Source: CAZSIA01 sp045126355
Lineage (GTDB): Bacteria; Bacillota_I; Bacilli_A; Acholeplasmatales; Anaeroplasmataceae
Assembly (NCBI GenBank): GCA_045126355.1
Contig: JBGVOE010000045.1
Coordinates: 1 to 7,578, forward strand
Direction: 5' to 3'
Length of the DNA stretch: 7,578 nt
Shown: piece by piece, positions 1 through 5,146 of the stretch
Position numbering within the stretch: the first letter of the stretch is position 1
How the letters are laid out: every line of letters begins with the position of its first letter
Position numbers and translations under genes: made by a program
The notes under the pieces: model-generated
Seen by the model: the letters and a program-made list of their open reading frames with translations, nothing else
What the model was told of the DNA's origin: nothing
The model's database searches: none

Positions 1-125
1 AAGATTTCATCAGGAACGGGATTCAACATCTCGATAAGATGTAAATTACTTTCAATAATATATAAATTTAAATTAATTGAATCAATATTATTTCTTAATT
101 GATTAAGTTGTGCTATACTTTCCAT
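1..125 (-). CDS. Unrecognised protein, N-terminal 41 codons only (gene continues beyond position 1)
   Basis: Reading the - strand from the ATG at 125-123 gives an open frame of 41 codons with no stop before the window edge. It begins MESIAQLNQLRNNIDSINLN and ends near NPVPDEI. The start is supported by an AAAGGA ribosome binding site (139 to 134) eight bases upstream and by an extended -10 promoter further upstream on the same strand. The visible peptide is rich in Asn, Ile and Leu, with heptad-like hydrophobic spacing that could form an amphipathic helix or coiled coil. It has no signal peptide, membrane segment or catalytic motif. I do not recognise the family. It is divergent from the FtsK-like gene and shares the intergenic region with it. 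Being a real gene is likely because of the start signals; its function is unknown. Confidence 0.6.
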   Translation of the reverse strand, partial: MESIAQLNQLRNNIDSINLNLYIIESNLHLIEMLNPVPDEI

Positions 126-133
126 GGGTAGAT

Positions 134-139
134 TCCTTT
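134..139 (-). promoter_or_regulatory. Ribosome binding site of the - strand gene
   Basis: On the - strand AAAGGA lies eight bases before the ATG at 125. This is good Shine-Dalgarno spacing and fixes the start. The site lies wholly inside one arm of a perfect 10-bp inverted repeat (129-138 with 170-179), apart from its first base at 139. Confidence 0.6.
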
Positions 140-161
140 CTGTGATTGGTGTGGTAGCTTA

Positions 162-170
162 ATTATATCA
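162..170 (-). promoter_or_regulatory. Extended -10 promoter for the - strand gene
   Basis: The - strand reads TGATATAAT from 170 to 162, which is a consensus TGnTATAAT extended -10 element. The -35 region at the matching distance is weak (TAACAA-like), as is common for extended -10 promoters. The predicted RNA would start near 155, giving a leader of about 30 bases before the ATG at 125. Confidence 0.55.
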
Positions 171-186
171 AGGAATCTATCTTTTT

Positions 187-195
187 TGTTATATT
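187..195 (+). promoter_or_regulatory. Candidate extended -10 promoter for the FtsK-like operon
   Basis: TGTTATATT at 187-195 fits TGnTATAAT with one mismatch in the hexamer. The base run 17 bp upstream is not a recognisable -35. Transcription would begin near 202 and give a leader of about 100 bases containing the palindrome at 207-235 and the hairpin at 252-271. It lies 16 bp from the opposing - strand -10 element, so the two promoters could not easily be occupied by polymerase together. A weaker alternative -10 is TAAAAT at 230-235. Confidence 0.35.
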
Positions 196-206
196 AAATT
201 AGTTAG

Positions 207-235
207 ATTTTTACGACTAAATAAGTCGTTAAAAT
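207..235. repeat. Operator-like imperfect palindrome in the ftsK leader
   Basis: Arms 207-218 and 224-235 pair in eleven of twelve positions around the five-base centre 219-223. The core is ACGACT / AGTCGT, and the only mismatch is 212 against 230. No T-run follows on either strand, so it is not a terminator. It lies just downstream of the candidate + promoter, where a repressor or a 5'-end RNA hairpin would act. The regulator is unknown. Confidence 0.45.
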
Positions 236-251
236 AAATAAAAAAGGGAAC

Positions 252-271
252 TCAAAACTAATGGGTTTTGA
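252..271 (+). promoter_or_regulatory. Small hairpin in the ftsK 5' leader
   Basis: TCAAAAC (252-258) pairs perfectly with GTTTTGA (265-271) over a six-base loop. It lies about 15 bases before the purine-rich ribosome binding site at 286-295. It could shield or present the leader, but its AT-rich stem is weak and it may be chance in such AT-rich sequence. Confidence 0.3.
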
Positions 272-285
272 CAGTACCAGAAAAA

Positions 286-295
286 AAGGAAGGGG
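286..295 (+). promoter_or_regulatory. Ribosome binding site fixing the FtsK-like start at 304
   Basis: AAGGAAGGGG ends eight bases before ATG 304. This favours 304 over the in-frame TTG at 268, which has no comparable upstream site and lies partly inside a hairpin arm. Confidence 0.7.
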
Positions 296-303
296 AAATA
301 ATT

Positions 304-2583
304 ATGTTTTTTAAGAAGAGGCAAGAAGTTGTAAAAAAACATGTCGAAGAAGTAAAACCTGAAGCCTATGTTATTCCACAAATTGAAGAAGAAGTTGTTG
401 GATTAAGAGTGTTAAAACCTTCATTTGAAAAAACAATAGCTGTAAGTCCAATGGAAGGACCTTATACAAAAGACGTAATGACTGTTCCTGAAGTTGGTAT
501 TAAACAAGATGTTGAACTAGCTTATGATCCTTTTAGAGTTGAAAAGAAATTAACTGTAGAAGATGAAATTCGTCGTTTTGGTAAAGCTCATCATGAGTTT
601 CCATCTGTTGATAATGAAATAAATTCTACTAACTACACTAAACAAGAAGAGGAAAAAGTGGAAGAAGAAAGTGGAATTGGACTTAACTTTGGTATTGTTT
701 GTGATGCGGAAGAGTTGATTAAACCTAAAGAAGAACCAACTGTTATGTCAAATCCTTATATTCATATTAATACGGAAGAAGTTACTAAGAGAGAAGAAAT
801 TGAAATTAACCCAGTTAATATTAGTAATGAAATCAAATTAGAACAAGAAGAGTATATCGCAAAACCTATTTCTAGAGTTCCTGATTTTATGCAAGTTAAA
901 ACTCCTGTGGTTGATGAATCTATTCCTAAAACAATCGTTTATGGTAAAGCTCCTACTGCTAAAACAGAAGAGATTAAACCTGTCACTATTCCTCCATTTG
1001 TTGCTGAGCCAACTAAAAAAGAGGAAGAAACGGAAATTGTTTTTGAAGCTCCTGAAGTTAAACCTGTGGAAAATAAACCGGTTTATGATACTTATAAAGA
1101 ACCAGAACAAAAGAAACCTGATGTTATTTATGAGGATAAATACCGTGATTATAAATATCCACCTTACTCATTATTAAATCCAATTAATGAAACAGATACT
1201 ACTGAACCTGAATGGGTTTATGAAAAGATTGAAATTATCAATAATACACTTGCTGAATTTGGTATTGATGGTGAAGTTGTAAAACATACATATGGGCCTA
1301 GTGTTACACGTTATGAAGTTAAATTAAGTAGTGGTGTAAATGTTAAGAAAGTTTCATCTATTACTGATAATATGAAAATGAATTTAAGTGCGAGAACACT
1401 TCGTATTGAAGCACCAATTCCAGGTAAAAGTAATGTAGGTATTGAAGTACCTAATAATAAGATTAGAACAGTTAGTTTTTCTGAAATTGTTATGGTAGAT
1501 GAATTTAGAAATTCTAACACTCCACTTAATATTGCCTTAGGTTTAAATATTGATGGCCAACCTGTTCATACTAGTATTGCTAAGATGCCACATGGTTTAA
1601 TTGCCGGTGGTACTGGTAGTGGTAAGAGTGTCTGTGTTAACGGATTATTAGTATCGCTTTTATTAAAATATAGTCCAAAAGATTTAAAAATGATCTTAGT
1701 TGACCCTAAACAAGTAGAACTTATTCTTTATCAAGACCTTCCTCATTTAGCTACTCCTGTTATTACAGATCCTAAGATGGCTAGCGAAGCTTTAAAATGG
1801 GCTTGTGAAGAAATGGACCGTCGTTATAGAGCCTTCTCAAGTGCTAGAGCACGTGATATTGAAGGATTTAATGAACGTATTAAAAATGATCCAAGTATTA
1901 AGAAATTACCTTATTTAGTTATCGTTATTGATGAGTTAGCAGATTTAATGTTAACTTGTGGAAATGATGTAGAAGCATCAATTCAAAGAATTACGCAAAT
2001 GGGACGTGCTTCAGGTGTGCATTTAATTGTTGCTACACAACGTCCTACAACTGATGTAGTTAAAGGAACAATTAAAGCTAATATTCCATGTAGAATGGCC
2101 TTTAAAGTATCTCAATATGTTGACAGTGCGACTATCTTAGACCAAGGTGGTGCTGAAAACTTATTAGGTAGAGGGGATATGTTATTCAAAAAGGATGAAC
2201 TTCCAATTCGTATCCAAGGTGCTTTTATCTCTGATGGTGAAATTAGTAGAGTTTGTGACTATATTAGAGAGTATTATCAACCTGACTATACATTTACTCA
2301 TGAAGAGTTACAAAACAATGTTAAACAACAATATGGCGCTACATCTACTAAAGAAGGCGAAGATTTAGAATTAGTTTATAATGTTGGATTATTTGTTTTA
2401 GAACGTGGAACTTGTTCAATTAATAGTATTCAAACGTCTTTCAATTTAGGATTTAGAAGAGCTCAAAGAATTGTTGAAATCTTAGAAGAGATGGGTATTG
2501 TAAGTGGCAGTAAAGGAACTACTGGTCGTGAGATTTTAGTTACTCCTGAAGAATTAGAACAAAGGTTTAAGATGGGTGAATAA
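304..2583 (+). CDS. FtsK/SpoIIIE-family DNA translocase without membrane segments (SftA-like)
   Basis: ATP-driven double-stranded DNA pump that clears chromosomal DNA from the division septum. The protein is 759 residues from ATG 304. Residues 1-300 are a hydrophilic, Glu/Lys/Pro/Val-rich, probably disordered region with no hydrophobic stretch able to cross a membrane. A DNA-translocase core follows, with GPSVTRYEV near 331-339, Walker A GGTGSGKS at 435-442, Walker B ending in D543-E544, and an ATQRPTTDV segment near 577-585. A C-terminal winged-helix gamma domain (about 688-749) would read oriented sequence motifs on DNA. Classical FtsK and SpoIIIE carry four N-terminal membrane helices; their absence matches Bacillus subtilis SftA, a soluble septal translocase. 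This makes SftA-like the best reading, but the N-terminus is too diverged for a firm symbol. It heads the operon, with lepB two bases downstream. Confidence 0.93.
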   Translation: MFFKKRQEVVKKHVEEVKPEAYVIPQIEEEVVGLRVLKPSFEKTIAVSPMEGPYTKDVMTVPEVGIKQDVELAYDPFRVEKKLTVEDEIRRFGKAHHEFPSVDNEINSTNYTKQEEEKVEEESGIGLNFGIVCDAEELIKPKEEPTVMSNPYIHINTEEVTKREEIEINPVNISNEIKLEQEEYIAKPISRVPDFMQVKTPVVDESIPKTIVYGKAPTAKTEEIKPVTIPPFVAEPTKKEEETEIVFEAPEVKPVENKPVYDTYKEPEQKKPDVIYEDKYRDYKYPPYSLLNPINETDTTEPEWVYEKIEIINNTLAEFGIDGEVVKHTYGPSVTRYEVKLSSGVNVKKVSSITDNMKMNLSARTLRIEAPIPGKSNVGIEVPNNKIRTVSFSEIVMVDEFRNSNTPLNIALGLNIDGQPVHTSIAKMPHGLIAGGTGSGKSVCVNGLLVSLLLKYSPKDLKMILVDPKQVELILYQDLPHLATPVITDPKMASEALKWACEEMDRRYRAFSSARARDIEGFNERIKNDPSIKKLPYLVIVIDELADLMLTCGNDVEASIQRITQMGRASGVHLIVATQRPTTDVVKGTIKANIPCRMAFKVSQYVDSATILDQGGAENLLGRGDMLFKKDELPIRIQGAFISDGEISRVCDYIREYYQPDYTFTHEELQNNVKQQYGATSTKEGEDLELVYNVGLFVLERGTCSINSIQTSFNLGFRRAQRIVEILEEMGIVSGSKGTTGREILVTPEELEQRFKMGE

Positions 2584-2585
2584 AA

Positions 2586-3467
2586 TTGAATAAGAATGAA
2601 TTAATTAGTGAAATTTCTAATGTTTTAGAAAATGAAGAAAATGAAGAAGTTTTGGTTAACTCTTTAGCTAAAAGATTACTAAATAAGATTTTTAAACTTA
2701 ATTTTATTCAGGCTATAATATATATCACATTCTTACTTTTATCAGTTTTATTATTTGATAAAATTGATCATTTATCTTTTATTTCAGAAGATTATTATGT
2801 CATTTTATTAGCAATTTTTATTACTGTCTCAGTATTAATTTTTGGATTATTTCTTACCTTATATATATATAATAAGAAGAAAAATAATATAATAAGTCAA
2901 AAAGAGTTGAAAAAAACATATAAATTTTATCAAGTTTTTGATTTGTTTAATTTTATTTCTACTTTTATTACAATCTTCTTATGGATAGTAATTTTTGTTG
3001 TTACTCCAGTTGAAGTAAGTGGAGACTCAATGTTAGAAACTTTCCATGATAAAGATAAGATTTTAGTTTGGCATATTGGTTATAAAAGTAAGGTTAGTGA
3101 TGTAGTAATTATTGATTCAGAAAATTATTTGGATACTGAATTTATTATTAAAAGAGTAATAGCTACCGAAGGGGATACATTAACTTACACTGAATATAAT
3201 GGAGTTTTATGTGTTAATGGAGTTGAAGTAGCTAAAGGTGTTAAAAAACATGAATATCAAATGATGTTAACAGATAAATCAAATGGTAATACTTATTATG
3301 ATAGTGCTGTTGTACCTGAGGGTTATATAATTGTATTAGGAGATAACTTTATTAATTCAACGGATAGTAGAGTAATAGGTTTAATTAAAAATGAAGATGT
3401 TATTGGAAAATGTATATTTAGAATATATCCATTTTCAGACTTTGGTGTTCCAAAGAAAAATAATTAA
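2586..3467 (+). CDS. lepB: Signal peptidase I (type I, Ser/Lys) with three membrane segments
   Basis: Cleaves signal peptides from exported proteins at the outer face of the membrane. Key motifs are all present: SGDSM with nucleophile Ser148, IIKRVIATEGD with general base Lys189, and GDNFINSTDSR at 252-262 (box E). An acidic cytoplasmic N-terminus (1-38) precedes three hydrophobic segments at about 39-57, 71-94 and 118-140. The Lys-rich loop 97-114 between the second and third obeys the positive-inside rule and puts the catalytic domain outside. At 293 residues it is far longer than the single-span Bacillus SipS type (about 185). The start is TTG, two bases after the translocase stop. No in-frame ATG exists before the one next to Ser148, and GGTGA six bases upstream can pair with the 16S 3' end. 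Translation is probably coupled to the upstream gene. Confidence 0.93.
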   Translation: MNKNELISEISNVLENEENEEVLVNSLAKRLLNKIFKLNFIQAIIYITFLLLSVLLFDKIDHLSFISEDYYVILLAIFITVSVLIFGLFLTLYIYNKKKNNIISQKELKKTYKFYQVFDLFNFISTFITIFLWIVIFVVTPVEVSGDSMLETFHDKDKILVWHIGYKSKVSDVVIIDSENYLDTEFIIKRVIATEGDTLTYTEYNGVLCVNGVEVAKGVKKHEYQMMLTDKSNGNTYYDSAVVPEGYIIVLGDNFINSTDSRVIGLIKNEDVIGKCIFRIYPFSDFGVPKKNN

Positions 3468-3473
3468 AATTTT

Positions 3474-3480
3474 AAGGAGG
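3474..3480 (+). promoter_or_regulatory. Strong ribosome binding site of rbgA/ylqF
   Basis: AAGGAGG, a perfect match to the Bacillota Shine-Dalgarno, lies seven bases before ATG 3488. It is the strongest site in the window and suggests rbgA is translated independently of lepB despite the 20-bp gap. Confidence 0.85.
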
Positions 3481-3487
3481 ATTATCT

Positions 3488-4339
3488 ATGGCACAAATCC
3501 AATGGTTTCCAGGACATATGGCTAAGGCTAGAAGAGAAATCACAGAGAAATTAAAGTTGGTTGATATTGTTTTAGAGATATTGGATGCACGCGTTCCAAT
3601 TTCTTCAAGAAATCCAATGATGGGAGAAATATTAAAAGATAAACCAACCCTAGTTTTATTAAATAAAGCAAATCTTGCTGATAAAAAAGTTACATTAGAG
3701 TGGATTGAATATTTTAAAAATAAAGGAATTAAAGCGTTAGATATTGATTTGATTGATAATTATAATGTAAATAAAATTATTCCTGCATGTAATGAAGTGT
3801 TAGCTAAAGAAATTGAGGCCGCTAAAGCTAAAGGCTATTCAAACTTTAAAATCAGAGCGTTAGTTGTTGGGATTCCTAATGTAGGAAAATCAACATTTAT
3901 TAATACACTTGCTAAAAGAAAAGCCGCTGTTACAGGTGACAAACCTGGTGTTACAAAAAGTCAAACATGGATTAAAATCAATAATTCGCTTGAATTACTA
4001 GATACCCCAGGTATTTTATGGCCAAAGTTTGAAAATGAAGTTGTAGCCCATAATTTAGCCTTATGCGGTGCAATCAAGGATGATATCTTACCACTTGATG
4101 ATGTAATTAGTTATGGTTTACAATTTATGCAAAAATATTATCCAGATAACTTAAATAATCGTTATCAAGTTAATGTGACATTAGATATGGAGTTACTAGA
4201 TATTTATGAAGTTATCGGAAGAAGACGAAACTGTTTATTAAAAGGAAATCAAATAGATTATGATCGTGTAGTAAATCTTGTACTATTTGATTTACGACAT
4301 AATAAGTTAGGAGCGATGAGTTATGACAGATGTGATTAA
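3488..4339 (+). CDS. rbgA: Ribosome biogenesis GTPase RbgA (YlqF), circularly permuted
   Basis: GTPase that drives late assembly of the 50S ribosomal subunit. Its length of 283 residues is normal for the family. The N-terminus IQWFPGHMAKARREITEKL is the family signature and carries the catalytic-type His10. The G motifs come in permuted order, as expected: G4 at 59-62, then G1 GIPNVGKS at 128-135, a GVTKSQ G2 region near 154-159 and G3 DTPG at 172-175, followed by LWPKFE. The C-terminal RNA-binding helical domain covers about 200-283. The odd point is G4, which reads NKAN rather than NKxD; the codon at 3671-3673 is AAT. The G5 region (about 85-91, DIDLIDN) is also degenerate. The gene lies 20 bp after lepB and overlaps rnhB by 17 bp, a conserved pairing in Bacillota. 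Confidence 0.96.
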   Translation: MAQIQWFPGHMAKARREITEKLKLVDIVLEILDARVPISSRNPMMGEILKDKPTLVLLNKANLADKKVTLEWIEYFKNKGIKALDIDLIDNYNVNKIIPACNEVLAKEIEAAKAKGYSNFKIRALVVGIPNVGKSTFINTLAKRKAAVTGDKPGVTKSQTWIKINNSLELLDTPGILWPKFENEVVAHNLALCGAIKDDILPLDDVISYGLQFMQKYYPDNLNNRYQVNVTLDMELLDIYEVIGRRRNCLLKGNQIDYDRVVNLVLFDLRHNKLGAMSYDRCD

Positions 4340-4982
4340 TATGTATCAATATGAAGAAGAATTAATTGATGATGGAATTAATTTAATAGCTGGTGTAGAT
4401 GAAGCAGGACGTGGGCCTATTGCTGGACCTGTTGTTATTGCCTCATGTATTCTTCCTGTAAACTATCGTATTCCTGGTTTAAATGATTCTAAACAATTAT
4501 CTAAAAAGAAGCGAGAAGAGTTATATAAAGAAATAGTAAAACACGCAGTAAGTTATAAAATTATTTTTGTTTCAGCAAAAGAAGTTGATGAATCAAATAT
4601 TTATAGTGTAACTCAAGAAGCTATGAAAGAAGCGCTTCTATCTTTAGATATTAAACCTGAATATGCATTAATTGATTTTATGCCAATTAAAGATATTGAT
4701 ATCCCTACTAAATCTATTACACATGGTGACGCACTTAGTGCTTCAATTGCGGCAGCTAGTATCTTAGCTAAAGTTAGCAGAGATGAATATATGGCTAAAA
4801 TGGATATTAAGTATCCTAATTATGGATTTAAACATAATATGGGATATGCGACTAAGATGCATATGGAATCTTTAGAAAAATATGGACCATGTCCTATTCA
4901 CCGTAAGACATTCTATCCTGTTAGTAAATATTTTTCTGAAACAGAGCAACTATCATTCGACTTATTTAGCGATGAAGAATAA
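4323..4982 (+). CDS. rnhB: Ribonuclease HII
   Basis: Endonuclease that cuts the RNA strand of RNA-DNA hybrids and starts removal of single ribonucleotides from DNA. The protein has 219 residues. The DEDD metal-binding set is intact: Asp26-Glu27 in AGVDEAGRGPIAGP, Asp118 in LIDFMP, and Asp136 in THGDALSASIAAASILAKV. The C-terminal HRKTFYPV block is also typical. The start at 4323 is supported by AGGAG at 4309-4313, nine bases upstream inside the rbgA gene. A second in-frame ATG at 4341 has no better site. The 17-bp overlap implies translational coupling with rbgA. Compared with the longer Bacillus enzyme (about 255 residues), it lacks much of the N-terminal extension. An intrinsic terminator follows 11 bases after the stop. 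Confidence 0.96.
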   Translation: MTDVINMYQYEEELIDDGINLIAGVDEAGRGPIAGPVVIASCILPVNYRIPGLNDSKQLSKKKREELYKEIVKHAVSYKIIFVSAKEVDESNIYSVTQEAMKEALLSLDIKPEYALIDFMPIKDIDIPTKSITHGDALSASIAAASILAKVSRDEYMAKMDIKYPNYGFKHNMGYATKMHMESLEKYGPCPIHRKTFYPVSKYFSETEQLSFDLFSDEE

Positions 4983-4993
4983 AGATTATTGAT

Positions 4994-5026
4994 AAAGATG
5001 GTAAAAATTTTATTACCGTCTTTTTT
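4994..5026 (+). terminator. Intrinsic terminator after rnhB
   Basis: AAAGATGGTAA (4994-5004) pairs with TTACCGTCTTT (5013-5023), eleven pairs including one G-T wobble. The loop is eight bases and the T-run covers 5021-5026. It should end the ftsK-lepB-rbgA-rnhB transcript. Confidence 0.8.
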
Positions 5027-5038
5027 CTTGAAAAAATT

Positions 5039-5057
5039 CCAATTGTTATACAATTGG
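5039..5057. repeat. Perfect 7-bp palindrome, CCAATTG-N5-CAATTGG, before topA
   Basis: Arms 5039-5045 and 5051-5057 are exactly complementary around TTATA. On the + strand it is followed by As. On the - strand it is followed by AATTTTTT, so it resembles a weak terminator for - strand transcripts. No - strand gene is visible that would need one. It could instead be a regulator site; its centre lies near -78 relative to the predicted topA start. Confidence 0.45.
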
Positions 5058-5058
5058 T

Positions 5059-5086
5059 AAAAAAAGAGTAAAAAAATTAAAAAAAA
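5059..5086 (+). promoter_or_regulatory. Phased A-tracts / UP-like element upstream of topA promoter
   Basis: Three runs of seven, seven and eight As occupy 5059-5065, 5070-5076 and 5079-5086. Their centres are about 11 and 9.5 bp apart, close to one helical turn. Such phasing bends DNA and can bind the RNA polymerase alpha subunit. The block ends four bases before the -35 hexamer. Confidence 0.5.
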
Positions 5087-5090
5087 TTGT

Positions 5091-5119
5091 TTGACTTAAT
5101 AAAATATTGGTGCAATAAT
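5091..5119 (+). promoter_or_regulatory. Sigma-A-type promoter of topA
   Basis: TTGACT (5091-5096) is followed after 17 bp by AATAAT (5114-5119). TG at 5111-5112 makes it an extended -10 as well. A perfect TATAAT at 5119-5124 overlaps, but lies 22 bp from this -35. The start point would be near 5126, leaving a leader of about 21 bases. Confidence 0.7.
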
Positions 5120-5131
5120 ATAATACGACTT

Positions 5132-5137
5132 AAGGAT
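5132..5137 (+). promoter_or_regulatory. Ribosome binding site that decides the topA start
   Basis: AAGGAT ends nine bases before TTG 5147, whose protein starts KKIIIVESPSK as in other TopA proteins. An in-frame GTG at 5138 is too close to this site. The in-frame TTG at 5087 lies upstream of the promoter hexamers and so cannot be the start of mRNA made from that promoter. Confidence 0.7.
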
Positions 5138-5146
5138 GTGGTAGGT

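Larger units (their letters stand above)
129..179. repeat. Perfect 10-bp inverted repeat, arms 129-138 and 170-179
   Basis: TAGATTCCTT at 129-138 is exactly complementary to AAGGAATCTA at 170-179, with 31 bases between. The arms flank the -10 box of the - strand gene, and the proximal arm includes that gene's ribosome binding site. In RNA starting at the nearby - strand promoter the distal arm would be absent, so two readings are possible. It could be a spaced DNA operator, or an RNA hairpin formed only in longer read-through transcripts. Confidence 0.5.

Noticed and set aside
268..273. Perfect TTGACA as a -35 box
   Set aside because: No -10-like hexamer lies 16-18 bp downstream; the region there is the purine-rich ribosome binding site.
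268..303. In-frame TTG at 268 as the start of the FtsK-like gene
   Set aside because: It has no ribosome binding site at a suitable distance and lies in a hairpin arm, whereas ATG 304 has AAGGAAGGGG eight bases upstream.
838..1110. Minus-strand open frame inside the translocase gene
   Set aside because: Its composition (runs of Phe, Arg, Asn) is what the complement of a Glu/Lys-rich coding region gives; it has no start signals and is fully nested in a real gene.
911..1177. Plus-strand frame-shifted ORF in the translocase N-terminal region
   Set aside because: It is Leu/Lys-rich low-complexity sequence created by reading the disordered linker out of frame, with no ribosome binding site.
1311..1520. 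Minus-strand open frame opposite the translocase core
   Set aside because: It is nested opposite a conserved coding region and lacks initiation signals.
5087..5146. Longer TopA starting at TTG 5087
   Set aside because: The extra 20 residues are unlike any TopA N-terminus, overlap the promoter, and the family's usual start (KKIIIVESPSK) lies at 5147 with a ribosome binding site.
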